A stretch of 64,000 nucleotides of DNA, taken from NCBI GenBank assembly GCA_964427425.1, contig CAYRUD010000001.1, positions 62,001-126,000 on the forward strand, in the 5' to 3' direction. Under the pieces are notes generated by a model that ran no database searches, was not told the DNA's origin, and saw nothing but the letters and a program-made list of their open reading frames with translations. The DNA comes from CAYRUD01 sp964427425. GTDB taxonomy: Bacteria; Chlamydiota; Chlamydiia; Chlamydiales; FEN-1388. The translations under genes were made by a program, and so were the position numbers. This document shows, in pieces, positions 8,812 through 17,414 of this stretch. Every line of letters begins with the position of its first letter. The stretch's first letter is position 1.

Positions 8812-9417
8812 ATGCAGTTAAAAAATCATGACGGACGTACTTCTTCGCCTTCCTTTACAATGAATTGCTGCGCTCGAGCATTATCAATGCTTTTGGGGGT
8901 AGGAGCTTTTTCCCTTACTCTTATGAAACCTATAAGTCTATTTGCATTCCATATTCCTTCTATTCCGATCCAGGATGTGAAAGCAGATTCAATTGAGATG
9001 CGAGAGAGAAAAATATACCTGACAGGATCCGTTAAAGTGACTTATGACTTGGGTCTTATCTCGTGTGATCGCGCTATCATTCATCTGGGAGAGAAATCAA
9101 AAGATGAAGGAACAGGCCAGTCGAGCCAGCCTGACCGAATTGATCTTTTTGGCTCATTGGTAATCGAGATGAGTGATGGAAGTTCTTTGGCTTCTGATAG
9201 AGGGGAGCTCTTTTGCAAAACAAGGGAAGCTGTTTTCTATGGGAATGAGAGAGAGAAAGTAGTCTACACCTCTTATTGCGAAGAAGAGGGTAAGAAAGTG
9301 GCGGTTCAGGCTAAAGGAAAAAAAATTACAGCAAAAATCGTCAAAGACAGTTCAGGAAAGTCAACGCTTTCAGATATTCGTGGCGAAGGAGCTGTTAGCA
9401 TAGAGTATCTTCGTTAA
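8812..9417 (+). CDS. LptA/OstA-like LPS transport periplasmic protein
   Basis: A 201-residue exported protein. The N-terminal region holds a hydrophobic signal-like segment (about residues 21-45, around SMLLGVGAFSLTL and ISLFAF). The mature part begins VKADSIEMRERKIYLTG and shows the OstA/LptA beta-jellyroll pattern of short strands: SVKVTYDLGLISCDRAIIHL, then IDLFGSLVIEMSDGSSLASD and REAVFYG. LptA bridges LPS across the periplasm between LptC and LptD. The start ATG lies 2 bases after the upstream stop, with a GGGGAG ribosome site inside the upstream gene, so translation is probably coupled. lptB follows 35 bases later. LptA identity is family-level inference from the repeat pattern plus neighbours. 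Confidence 0.75.
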   Translation: MQLKNHDGRTSSPSFTMNCCARALSMLLGVGAFSLTLMKPISLFAFHIPSIPIQDVKADSIEMRERKIYLTGSVKVTYDLGLISCDRAIIHLGEKSKDEGTGQSSQPDRIDLFGSLVIEMSDGSSLASDRGELFCKTREAVFYGNEREKVVYTSYCEEEGKKVAVQAKGKKITAKIVKDSSGKSTLSDIRGEGAVSIEYLR

Positions 9418-9452
9418 TTTTTTACTCCAGGATAGAGGATAACTGAAGCTTC

Positions 9453-10268
9453 ATGAAAGGCAAAGGCAATAGTCCGAAAGTTCGGATTGATACCAATACG
9501 CAAACTGTAAAAGATAAAGATCTCCATCAATCTTACCCTATATCTAAAAGGGGGTTGATCGTTTCTCATCTTGTTAAGCAGTATGGAGATAAGTCAGTTG
9601 TCAACGATCTTTCATTTGAAGTGCAACCTGGAGAAGTAGTGGGGCTTCTTGGCCCAAATGGCGCAGGAAAGACGACCGCATTTTATATGGTTATCGGCCT
9701 CATCAAACCTGATAGCGGCTCAGTTATTTTTAATGGGGAGGATATCTCAGTCTTTCCCATGCATGAAAGAGCGAAAAGGGGGTTAGGATATCTTCCACAA
9801 GAGCCATCAATCTTCCGTGAGCTGACTGTTGAGGAAAACATTATTGTTGTATTGGAATTAATGGGATTAGAGGGAGAAGAGCTCCAGAAAAGACTTGAGG
9901 AGCTTTTAGGAGAGCTTCATCTTACTCCTCTACGATCAAAGAAGGGGGCAACATTGTCAGGTGGAGAGCGTCGCCGTCTTGAAATCACAAGGGCGCTTGC
10001 AACTCAGCCGAGCTGCTTAATGCTTGATGAGCCTTTTGCTAATATTGATCCTATTGCAATCGCTGATTTGAAAGCGATGATCACGCTGCTAAAGAACAAA
10101 GGAATTTCTATCCTTATTACCGATCATAATGCTCGTGAGATTATTTCAATCGCTGATAAGAGCTATCTTATCGCGGACGGGAAGGTTATTTTCGCAGGCT
10201 CTGTTGAAGAATTAGTCAAGAATGAAGAAGCAAAAATACGCTACTTTGGCCAAGAGTTTTTCCAATAA
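9453..10268 (+). CDS. lptB: LPS export ABC transporter ATP-binding protein LptB
   Basis: ATPase of the LptB2FG complex that extracts LPS from the inner membrane. Walker A is GPNGAGKTT (about 67-75), the signature LSGGERRRLEITRAL, Walker B CLMLDEPFANIDPIA and the switch histidine ILITDHNAREI. The sequence YLPQEPSIFRELTVEENI is characteristic of the LptB/YhbG branch. It has an N-terminal extension of some 34 polar residues before the conserved GLIVSHLVKQYG start; the real start could lie within it, but no better ATG is seen. It ends the kdsA-lpt run and is followed immediately by a strong bidirectional hairpin. Confidence 0.95.
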   Translation: MKGKGNSPKVRIDTNTQTVKDKDLHQSYPISKRGLIVSHLVKQYGDKSVVNDLSFEVQPGEVVGLLGPNGAGKTTAFYMVIGLIKPDSGSVIFNGEDISVFPMHERAKRGLGYLPQEPSIFRELTVEENIIVVLELMGLEGEELQKRLEELLGELHLTPLRSKKGATLSGGERRRLEITRALATQPSCLMLDEPFANIDPIAIADLKAMITLLKNKGISILITDHNAREIISIADKSYLIADGKVIFAGSVEELVKNEEAKIRYFGQEFFQ

Positions 10269-10274
10269 AAAATA

Positions 10275-10305
10275 TCCACATTTCCATCCTAGATGGAAAT
10301 GTGGA
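10275..10305. terminator. Bidirectional terminator between lptB and the ndk-like gene
   Basis: A perfect 14-bp stem (10275-10288 with 10292-10305) closes on a 3-base loop between two converging genes. A-rich and T-rich flanks lie on the two sides, giving a six-T run on the minus strand. Confidence 0.85.
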
Positions 10306-10317
10306 ATAAAAAGCCAC

Positions 10318-10878
10318 TTATTGATTGATCTCTTCTTTTGCAAAGAAGAACGCGATTTCTCTTTCTGCACTTGCAGGACCATCTGATGCGTGGATTGCAT
10401 TGTCAGTTGTGCTTTTACCAAATTCTTTTCGAATGGTTCCAGGAGCTGCTTTTGCAGGATCTGTCGCACCAACGAGCTGTCTCATGGATGTCACAGCATC
10501 TTGTTTCTTTAAAACCATTGTGACGACTGGACTAGAAGACATACGTGTTACCAAGTCCATGTAAAATGGCTTCGAAGCATGCTCCGCATAAAAACGCTTT
10601 GCTTCATCAATTGTCAACTGTCTCATTCTCAAAGCAACAATAGTAAAACCAGATTCCTCAATTTTTGCTAAAATTGCTCCGGTTTTTCCTTCTTTTACAG
10701 CTAAAGGCTTGATCATAGAAAAGGTAAGCTGTACGTCTTCAACAGGATCTGGGCGTGTAGCCAAGGAGACGATGTTGTTATCAGCATTGTGTGAATTCGC
10801 TTGCGTTCCAGCTTGCATATGCTGAAATGAAAGGACCATCGATCCTGTGAGTAAAAGAGCGGAGAATATTCGCTTCAT
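10318..10878 (-). CDS. Exported nucleoside diphosphate kinase paralogue
   Basis: The C-terminal ~140 residues are an NDPK domain: SMIKPLAVKEGKTGAIL at the start, VGATDPAKAAPGTIRKEFG in the nucleotide loop, and NAIHASD holding the catalytic histidine (about His163). The 186-residue protein also has about 45 extra N-terminal residues beginning MKRIFSALLLTGSMVLSF, a typical signal peptide with Lys/Arg, a hydrophobic core and then polar residues. Compared with the cytoplasmic ndk at 11677-12108, the KPDA motif has become KPLA and HGSD has become HASD, but the Lys, Arg and His needed for phosphotransfer remain. It is therefore possibly active outside the cytoplasm, in the periplasm or secreted. 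It lies 19 bases downstream of pabA on the same strand. Confidence 0.85.
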   Translation of the reverse strand: MKRIFSALLLTGSMVLSFQHMQAGTQANSHNADNNIVSLATRPDPVEDVQLTFSMIKPLAVKEGKTGAILAKIEESGFTIVALRMRQLTIDEAKRFYAEHASKPFYMDLVTRMSSSPVVTMVLKKQDAVTSMRQLVGATDPAKAAPGTIRKEFGKSTTDNAIHASDGPASAEREIAFFFAKEEINQ

Positions 10879-10897
10879 TCTATGAAAACCTCTTTCT

Positions 10898-11524
10898 TTA
10901 AATAGATGGATGTGAAGTAGGTGCTATGTTGAGGAAATTTGTAAGTAATGTCAACCCATGATCTGACAAAAATGATTCTGGATGAAATTGAATACCATAA
11001 GTCGTGGCATATAAGTGCTCAACGGCCATAACAGCACCTGGTGTAAGCACATCATGAGCTGAGACTTTAGCAGAGATTCGAAGAGGTGCTGGAACTGATC
11101 TAGCTACAAGTGAGTGGTATCTTCCCACGATAAACGACGATGGAAATTTCTCAAAGAGAGGGGATTTTGGATATATAACAGAAATCGTTGATTGCTTTCC
11201 GTGTACAGGATTTCCAGATGGGATGACTTCTCCTTTATATGCTTCAACGATAAGTTGATGACCAAGACAGATTCCTAGGACAGGGATCTTTCCCTCTAAG
11301 AAGATAATAAGGTCTTGTATCCATGGATAGTCACTCGGAGATCCAGGGCCTGGGCCTACTATGAGGTGAGTCGGAGCGTATTTTTCAATTTCCTCTATCC
11401 ATAATGACAGCTCCTGATGTTGATACGAATCGATAATGCGGATTTCTTCAACCCGAAGCTGATGAAGATAATCGATGATGTTATAGGTGAAAGAGTCTCG
11501 ACTATCGATAAAGAGGAGCTTCAT
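10898..11524 (-). CDS. pabA: Class I glutamine amidotransferase, PabA/TrpG family
   Basis: Provides ammonia from glutamine to the chorismate-amination partner (PabB for p-aminobenzoate, TrpE for anthranilate). The N-terminus LLFIDSRDSFTYNI is the family signature. The oxyanion loop VGPGPGSPSDY, the nucleophile Cys86 in GICLGHQ, and the His181/Glu183 pair in IQFHPESF complete the triad (numbering from the ATG at 11524). The open frame reaches a TTG at 11611, but that start overlaps a hairpin, so I prefer ATG 11524 (208 residues). No clear Shine-Dalgarno site is seen. No pabB or trpE is in the window. With folK in the same window a folate role is likelier than tryptophan, but sequence alone does not decide. 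Confidence 0.85.
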   Translation of the reverse strand: MKLLFIDSRDSFTYNIIDYLHQLRVEEIRIIDSYQHQELSLWIEEIEKYAPTHLIVGPGPGSPSDYPWIQDLIIFLEGKIPVLGICLGHQLIVEAYKGEVIPSGNPVHGKQSTISVIYPKSPLFEKFPSSFIVGRYHSLVARSVPAPLRISAKVSAHDVLTPGAVMAVEHLYATTYGIQFHPESFLSDHGLTLLTNFLNIAPTSHPSI

Positions 11525-11598
11525 AGAGGAGGAAGATCCCATAAAAGAGATTTTTATAAGATATTGGATAATTGGATAGAATGCTTGTGTAAGATGGT

Positions 11599-11631
11599 AA
11601 GGGTGTCTCAAGTGACTGGGGAGACACCCTT
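11599..11631 (-). terminator. Hairpin after ndk
   Basis: An 11-bp perfect stem (AAGGGTGTCTC / GAGACACCCTT) with an 11-base loop lies 46 bases past the ndk stop and upstream of the pabA ATG. The T-tract is poor, so termination may be partial. Confidence 0.6.
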
Positions 11632-11676
11632 ATAAAGATCAATGAGAAGCAAGATTGATCTTTCTTTCTCTATCCC

Positions 11677-12108
11677 TTAACGAGTGCGTGGGCAGAGATC
11701 AGTTCCACTGAAGAAGAAGTTGATTTCGATTTTTGCGTTCTCGAGTGAGTCAGAGCCATGGACCGCATTTTCTTCAATCCCTTGAGCGAACTCTCTTCGG
11801 ATAGTTCCAGGAGCCGCTTTCTTCGGATCGGTAGCTCCCATTACTTCTCTATTCTTCATCACAGCGTTTTCGCCTTCTAAAGCCATGACAAGGACTGGAC
11901 CGGATGTCATGAACTGAACGAGCTCACCAAAGAATGAACGCTCTTTGTGAACTGCATAGAATCTTCCTGCTTGCTCAGCTGTCAAATGAAGCATTTTTGC
12001 TGCGACAACTTTTAATCCTGCTCCTTCGAGCTTGGAGATGATTCCACCAATGCAATTTTTACCAACTGCATCTGGCTTAATAATAGAAAGTGTTTGCTCA
12101 ACTGCCAT
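11677..12108 (-). CDS. ndk: Nucleoside diphosphate kinase
   Basis: Cytoplasmic NDPK balancing NTP pools by a phosphohistidine ping-pong mechanism. It opens directly with EQTLSIIKPDAVGKN. The catalytic His117 lies in ENAVHGSDS, and the nucleotide-binding MGATDPKKAAPGTIRREFA loop is complete. The 143-residue length is normal for the bacterial enzyme, with no leader. It flanks pabA together with its exported paralogue at 10318, suggesting a local duplication in which one copy gained a signal peptide. Confidence 0.97.
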   Translation of the reverse strand: MAVEQTLSIIKPDAVGKNCIGGIISKLEGAGLKVVAAKMLHLTAEQAGRFYAVHKERSFFGELVQFMTSGPVLVMALEGENAVMKNREVMGATDPKKAAPGTIRREFAQGIEENAVHGSDSLENAKIEINFFFSGTDLCPRTR

Positions 12109-12209
12109 AAAAACTCTTCTTGTTTAAAAAGGTCAAAAGAAAAAGTCGGCACTATTCTAGGTCGTGTTGTTATTTAATGAGAAACGCTTTTTTACCTTCT
12201 CGTTCATGT

Positions 12210-13400
12210 TCAGATTGACTCTTTTCCAGGCGGAGAATTCGAAATCGTCATAGAGTTATTCTCTGGCATTTCTTGATTCACTGTCGCTGACGGCTTTTCT
12301 TTCGGCGGTTTCCATGAACCTGCGTATGTATGCGTGGAGAAGATAAGACCTTTCCTTTTAAGTTCGCTTAAAATTTTTTTGTTAAAGATTTTCTGTGAAT
12401 AGAAGAAGGTAGAAGGAAGCACGAGATCTTTTCTTTTTGAGGTGTAACTCCATTCTTTCAGAGTTGCGAATACGAAGCTATCGTATGTTCTCTCAAGGAC
12501 TCGCTTGGTTGAGGCTTCCGAAGTGATATCTTCACTATATTTCGACTCAATGGTGTCCCATACTTTACAGATGCGTTCTATGCAGCTCTTAAGGATGGGG
12601 TGTTTGGGTCTTGCCGCAATAAGTCCGTTTGAAGGAAGGACAAAAGTGTCTACCGATTGATGATAATGAGGTCTTTCAAAGCAGGTAACAAAATGGAAAA
12701 ATTGAGCAAGATTTTTAAAGCTTTTATAGCACAAACAGTCGTGATCTACGTAAATTCCCCCCTCATTATAGAGAATAATATAGCGCATAAGGTCAGACTT
12801 TTCTCCCCAGTTATTTGTTTGGGGAATGTATTTTTCCAAATCTCCGAAAGAGTATTCTGCGACAAGCCTGCGCTTCATTGTTGGAATAGGCAATGGGCGA
12901 GTCGGGCTATCAGTCCAGAAATAGATAGTCCAATCAGGGTGTTTTTTTGCCCAGGACTGGACATTTTTGATTGATTCTGTAGGAAAAGTCTTGGGGCCTA
13001 GCCAAATAAAGTGGATTGTATGAGGAATTCGCGGTTTTTTAGCTTTGGCATACGATTCCTTAACTAGCTTTTCTTCTTTTTTATTTTGGGGAAAGAGAAG
13101 AGGAGTTGCTTGATTGTACGCATTTTCGAACTGAGCGAGGAGCTCAAGATCTTTTTGTGGGATATCGAACCGACGTGGATTTGTTCCTTCCGGAGCAATT
13201 CCCATCAGATATGAAAAAGGGATGGCGCGAGCTTCTGAGTTACTTGCATATCTATTTCTTTTCTTTTCCCTAAGGTTTTGTATGACTCTTTTTTGAGAAT
13301 GCTTCTTCTCATGGGCTCCGTACATATGAAGTGTCGGAGACGCGAAGAAGAAAAGGGCTAAACCTACTATGGGGAGAAAAGTTCGGATGAGTGATATCAT
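12210..13400 (-). CDS. Exported DXD-motif glycosyltransferase (GT32 / sugar-binding DXD type)
   Basis: The 396-residue protein begins with a signal-peptide-like segment (LIRTFLPIVGLALFFFAS). A glycosyltransferase domain follows, of the kind seen in yeast OCH1-type and Gly_transf_sug proteins (PF04488): IPHTIHFIWLGPK at about 125-137, WTIYFWTD, WGEKSDLMRYIILYNEGG and the metal/sugar-binding DHD at 219-221. THTYAGSW near the C-terminus matches the HxxxGSW element of this family. The last ~30 residues are a polar tail. Such enzymes use nucleotide sugars, but the acceptor is unknown. Export beyond the inner membrane would leave it without bacterial nucleotide sugar, so action on host material or on the envelope are both possible. 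It is monocistronic, leftward. Confidence 0.75.
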   Translation of the reverse strand: MISLIRTFLPIVGLALFFFASPTLHMYGAHEKKHSQKRVIQNLREKKRNRYASNSEARAIPFSYLMGIAPEGTNPRRFDIPQKDLELLAQFENAYNQATPLLFPQNKKEEKLVKESYAKAKKPRIPHTIHFIWLGPKTFPTESIKNVQSWAKKHPDWTIYFWTDSPTRPLPIPTMKRRLVAEYSFGDLEKYIPQTNNWGEKSDLMRYIILYNEGGIYVDHDCLCYKSFKNLAQFFHFVTCFERPHYHQSVDTFVLPSNGLIAARPKHPILKSCIERICKVWDTIESKYSEDITSEASTKRVLERTYDSFVFATLKEWSYTSKRKDLVLPSTFFYSQKIFNKKILSELKRKGLIFSTHTYAGSWKPPKEKPSATVNQEMPENNSMTISNSPPGKESI

Positions 13401-13716
13401 ACGTTAACTCATAAACTATAAGGATTGAGATCAGACTGTTTCATCCTAGGATGCTTGAAGCATTATGATCTTCATTGAAGAATAAAAAACATACAACTAA
13501 TCGCCTTTCAAAGGAATCGAGAAAAAAGAGCGAAGATGGCTTTCTTTTTGAATATAGCCGCTTCTTCTGCCAACAAAATCGGCAATAGGGTATTGTTTTT
13601 TCTTCAGATTTATTAAAGAGAGTCGGATTCAAATTCCCTCTTTAGATGTGAAAAGCTCTTTTGTCAAAAAAGACAAATTCAAGAACTGTTCATTATTTGT
13701 AAACCGGTGGCGTTAT
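13401..13716. other. Divergent intergenic region between glycosyltransferase and pheT
   Basis: Contains upstream sequences for two divergent genes. A 63-codon leftward frame (13441-13632) has no recognisable content. No clear promoter boxes were identified. Confidence 0.4.
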
Positions 13717-16149
13717 ATGCGAATTCCCTTGTCCTGGCTTAAGGAATACATTGGCTCTGAAATCTCAGCAGCTACTATCGATCAAACTCTGACTAATATC
13801 GGTATCGAAGTTGATGCAATTGAAGAAGTACGTCCGATGTTTCAAGGGGTTATCGTAGCGAGAGTTGAAACTGTCGAGCCGCATCCTAATGCTTCAAACC
13901 TTAAAGTAACGACAGTTTTTGACGGGAAGACTACACGGCAGATTGTCACAGCGGCCGTAAAATGTTTCCCAGGTATGTATGTGGCTCTTGCAATAGATGG
14001 AGCACAACTTCCAGGATCAAAATTAATCAAGCCAGTTGATATGAGGGGAGTTACATCGTATGGTATGTTCTGCTCAGAGGCAGAGCTAGCTTTAAGCGAT
14101 GAAGATACGGCGCTCCTTGAGTTTTCACAAGAAGAGATTCCTCTTGGTGCTCAGTTAAGCGAATATGTATCTGATACAATTCTTCATATCTCTCTTACTC
14201 CAAACCTTGGCCACTGCTTAAGCGTGTATGGTATAGCAAGAGAGTTATCTCAAGCTCTCAGCTTCTCTCTTAAGAAAGATTGGAAGGAGACTCAAGACTT
14301 TTATCTTAATCGCTTGAGAAAAGAGTGTGACTCATCGAAAGAGATGTGGGAGATAGATCTATTCTCTGATGACGGCTGTTTGAGATATGGTCTTTTATCC
14401 CTCCAAGGTGTTTCTGTAAAGCCATCGCCTTTTAAATTGAGAAGAAGGCTGGCTCTCTCAGGTCTAAGGCCAGTTAACGCGATTGTAGATGCGTTAAACC
14501 TTGCTATGGTCGAGATCGGCCAACCTATGCATGCGTTTGATGCTCAGGCATTTTCTTCAGCCAAACGCATAGTGATAAAAAGAGAGAATCAAGAAGGGCT
14601 CTCCAAGAGAGCTCTTGAGTTGATTGATGGGTCGACATGTGCCATCCCTGAAGGGGCAATTGTCATTGAGAATGGAGAGAAAGCGCCTTTGGCTATAGCC
14701 GGAGTCATGGGAGGGCTTTCTTCGGCAGTCAAAGAATCAACGGACAAGGTGGTTATTGAATCTGCATATTTTCAGATGCAGGCGGTCCGAAGAGCAAGCA
14801 AAACTCTTGGTATTAGCTCAGAATCTTCGAGAAGATTTGAGAGGGGTGTGGATCCAGAAGGTGCTTTAAAGGGGCTTTCTTGTGTTCTTGATTACTTAAA
14901 ACAGCAGTTTCCTCATCTTGTCGTATCGTATGTTGGGTATGAAGGAAGAGAGGAAATTCCACGTGCAAAGCAGATTCTTGTAAGGCTGTCACGGGCAGAA
15001 AAGGTCTTAGGCTTTTCCGTCACGCGAGGAGATATAGAGTCGGTCTTTTCTCGACTTGGATATCCTTTCAAATGGATTTCTGCTGATGAGATTGAGGTTC
15101 AAGTCCCATCGTATCGGCATGATGTTTCATTAGAGATTGATCTTATCGAGGATATTGCCAAGCTCATTGGGTACTCATCTCTCATTTCTGATTCTGTGCC
15201 AAAATTCCGCCCAGGAAAGATAGCGTCGCACCCACTGTATGAGTTTGAAAAGAAAGCCCGTCGAGTATTTGTCTCACTAGGTCTTCAAGAGTGCATTACA
15301 TGCAGTTTGATTAGTCCATCGAGAACAGAGCTGGTTGTAAATAATCCAATTCCGAAGAGCGCAATCGCATCAGTGCAGAATCCGATGTCACAGGAGCAAT
15401 CAGTTTTAAGGCCTTCTCTCTTGCCCGGATTGGTTGATACGATGCTGAGAAATATCGCTCAGCGACAGCTCTCTTTATCTGTCTTTGAATTAGGAACAAT
15501 TTTCTTGCGCTCTGAAGGAGAGATAAGAGAGAGGCTTGCCGCTGCGGTCCTGTTGTATGGAGACTCTCTTCCGCACCATTTCTCCCAGGAAGCAAGGGAA
15601 TTTGATTTTTATGACTTGAAGGGTATTTGGGAAGGATTAAGGGCATCATTAATGATTGATGGTGGAGAGCTTCAGCGCTCTCAAATCAGTCTTTTCCATC
15701 CGGGAAGACAGGCTGAGATTCATGTCGGTGGACAGCAAGTGGGTCTTTTAGGAGAAATCCATCCTAAAATTACTCAAAAATTAGGTATCTCCCAAAAAGT
15801 CTACTTTATGGAAGTAGATCTTCAGGATCTTTTGCCTCATGCTTTAGATGATAATAGTCGAAAGGTTCAGCCTTTACCTCTCTATCCTTCAATGGAGCGA
15901 GATTGGACAGTAACATTGTCTAAGAAAATCTCTTTTAGTGAGATCGAAAAGGCAATTCATAGAGCTGCGCCTCAGATTCTCGAGAGTGTTGAATTGGTAA
16001 CTTTATTCTCGAATGAGAAGCTAGGTCAAGATGTCCATAATGTGACAGTTCGTATGAGATTTAGGGATGCTACTAAGACGCTCGAGCAGGTCCAAGTCGA
16101 TCAGGCCTTCCAGGTGATTACTCATGAGACTTTGCGTCAATTAGGGTAG
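13717..16149 (+). CDS. pheT: Phenylalanine--tRNA ligase beta subunit
   Basis: Beta subunit of the alpha2-beta2 PheRS; it carries tRNA-binding and editing modules. I start at ATG 13717 (MRIPLSWLKEYIG), the universal PheT start, with ACCGGTGG just upstream; the frame extends back to a GTG at 13648. Domains in order from this start: OB-fold tRNA-binding domain (about 40-150, EPHPNASNLKVTTV), B3/B4 editing domain (about 215-400, ESSRRFERGVDPEGA), B5 (about 410-480), the catalytic-like core (about 500-690), and the C-terminal ferredoxin-fold anticodon-binding domain (last ~95 residues, PLYPSMERDWTVTL). The 810-residue length is normal. pheS is not adjacent, which is also the chlamydial state as I recall it. 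Confidence 0.97.
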   Translation: MRIPLSWLKEYIGSEISAATIDQTLTNIGIEVDAIEEVRPMFQGVIVARVETVEPHPNASNLKVTTVFDGKTTRQIVTAAVKCFPGMYVALAIDGAQLPGSKLIKPVDMRGVTSYGMFCSEAELALSDEDTALLEFSQEEIPLGAQLSEYVSDTILHISLTPNLGHCLSVYGIARELSQALSFSLKKDWKETQDFYLNRLRKECDSSKEMWEIDLFSDDGCLRYGLLSLQGVSVKPSPFKLRRRLALSGLRPVNAIVDALNLAMVEIGQPMHAFDAQAFSSAKRIVIKRENQEGLSKRALELIDGSTCAIPEGAIVIENGEKAPLAIAGVMGGLSSAVKESTDKVVIESAYFQMQAVRRASKTLGISSESSRRFERGVDPEGALKGLSCVLDYLKQQFPHLVVSYVGYEGREEIPRAKQILVRLSRAEKVLGFSVTRGDIESVFSRLGYPFKWISADEIEVQVPSYRHDVSLEIDLIEDIAKLIGYSSLISDSVPKFRPGKIASHPLYEFEKKARRVFVSLGLQECITCSLISPSRTELVVNNPIPKSAIASVQNPMSQEQSVLRPSLLPGLVDTMLRNIAQRQLSLSVFELGTIFLRSEGEIRERLAAAVLLYGDSLPHHFSQEAREFDFYDLKGIWEGLRASLMIDGGELQRSQISLFHPGRQAEIHVGGQQVGLLGEIHPKITQKLGISQKVYFMEVDLQDLLPHALDDNSRKVQPLPLYPSMERDWTVTLSKKISFSEIEKAIHRAAPQILESVELVTLFSNEKLGQDVHNVTVRMRFRDATKTLEQVQVDQAFQVITHETLRQLG

Positions 16150-16334
16150 AGTAAGCTGAACGGTATAGGTGACATAGAGGAGATGCTTTTGCCTGTACCG
16201 TTCATGATTCTTTAGTCTATTAATTCATGATGTGAATGAACTACCCTTTGAATGATAAGAAGCTGTCTCTTATAACTGGCAAGTATAGTTCCTTTTTTTT
16301 AACTGATATGTGCAATCTTATGAAAAATTCATGT

Positions 16335-17333
16335 ATGAAGGGGATGATGAAACTCTCACTCACCCGTTTATCTCTTTTTGCTGCATGCTTTACTGCTTCT
16401 TTTGCAGTATCCTGTACAAATAAATCTCAAGATGAAGTGATTCGTACTCGTTACTACCACCCATATGGACCAGAGTTAACTCCTACGAAATGGGATGAGC
16501 AAGGACAGACTGGTGAAGTTGTAGAGCACTTTAAAAGTGGTATAGAAGTAAGGCGTAGCTACGCTGACGGCAAGCTTCATGGAGCTACGACATGGTCATT
16601 CCCTCATAGTAGCGTGATCCATCGTTTTGAAGAGTATGAGCATGGAGAAAGAGTCGCTTTTGGAATCAATTACGAAAATGGAACTCCACAGATCCAAGAA
16701 GAGCTGTATCCAAACGGTTTGCGTGTTATCCGAACCTGGTATGAAGATGGCTCACCTCGACAAGTTGAGGAATGGAATAACTCAAATCTTATGGAAGGAA
16801 AATATTTTACTGACCATGGCGATGTTGAGGCTGTAGTTCAAGGCGGTAAAGGTACACGTGTTGAAAGATCACGTACTGGAGGACTGCAAGTGCGCGAGCA
16901 GATCATTCAGGGTCAAGTTGCAGTGCGTGAAGAATTTTATCCAAATGGCACGGTTAAATATACCTGCACATTCAAAGATGGTATAAAAAATGGCCTTTCT
17001 CACTCTTATACTGAAAATGGTCAGCCTATCAAGATTGAGCAGTGGACAAACGGTGTTTTGGATGGAACCCAAATCATGTTTGACCATGGTCTTCAAGTCG
17101 CTCAGATTCCTTACAAAGCAGGCATGAAAGAAGGTGTTGAATTGAGATTCAAGCCAGGAACTGATCAAGTTGTCGCTAAAATTTCATGGCATAAAGATAT
17201 GCGGCATGGCCCGTCCATATTCTTCTTCCCTGATCAGGAAATTACTGAGTGGTTTTGGAAAGATGGGAAGGTAACAAAAGATCAGTTTGAGGCGAAGAAT
17301 AAGCTCTACCAGCTCTCAAAAGCTCCACAGTAA
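16335..17333 (+). CDS. Lipoprotein with MORN-type repeats
   Basis: An exported lipoprotein: a basic start (MKGMMKLSLTRLSLF), a hydrophobic stretch, and a lipobox-like FAVSC, which would place the lipidated Cys at about residue 27 from this start. The mature part consists of repeated short beta-hairpin units of the MORN_2/YwqK kind, with recurring xxYxDGxxxG and YPNGxxxxxxxxxDG elements such as EFYPNGTVKYTCTFKDG and LYPNGLRVIRTWYEDG. Such repeats form elongated beta sheets and often mediate binding. The start is uncertain: ATGs at 16335, 16344 and 16347 are all possible, and the frame is open to 16236. I recall a comparable gene beside pheT in Chlamydia (the CT474/CT473 area). A terminator follows. 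Confidence 0.75.
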   Translation: MKGMMKLSLTRLSLFAACFTASFAVSCTNKSQDEVIRTRYYHPYGPELTPTKWDEQGQTGEVVEHFKSGIEVRRSYADGKLHGATTWSFPHSSVIHRFEEYEHGERVAFGINYENGTPQIQEELYPNGLRVIRTWYEDGSPRQVEEWNNSNLMEGKYFTDHGDVEAVVQGGKGTRVERSRTGGLQVREQIIQGQVAVREEFYPNGTVKYTCTFKDGIKNGLSHSYTENGQPIKIEQWTNGVLDGTQIMFDHGLQVAQIPYKAGMKEGVELRFKPGTDQVVAKISWHKDMRHGPSIFFFPDQEITEWFWKDGKVTKDQFEAKNKLYQLSKAPQ

Positions 17334-17362
17334 ATGGCTTTTGCTCATTCGCTTGAGCGAAT

Positions 17363-17408
17363 ACCCTTGGTGCATGTAGTGAGTAGCTACTTTTACCAAG
17401 GGTTTTTT
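17363..17408 (+). terminator. Rho-independent terminator after the MORN lipoprotein gene
   Basis: A 9-bp stem (ACCCTTGGT / ACCAAGGGT) with a 23-base loop, followed by five more T after the stem. Confidence 0.75.
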
Positions 17409-17414
17409 ATTTCT

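Noticed and set aside
10898..11611. Longer pabA start at the TTG at 11611
   Set aside because: It would add 29 residues not typical for the family and begin inside the arm of the ndk hairpin; the ATG at 11524 precedes the conserved LLFIDSRDSF start.
13441..13632. 63-codon leftward frame between the glycosyltransferase and pheT
   Set aside because: Composition biased to Phe/Lys/Arg as expected for chance AT-rich frames; no ribosome site or domain.
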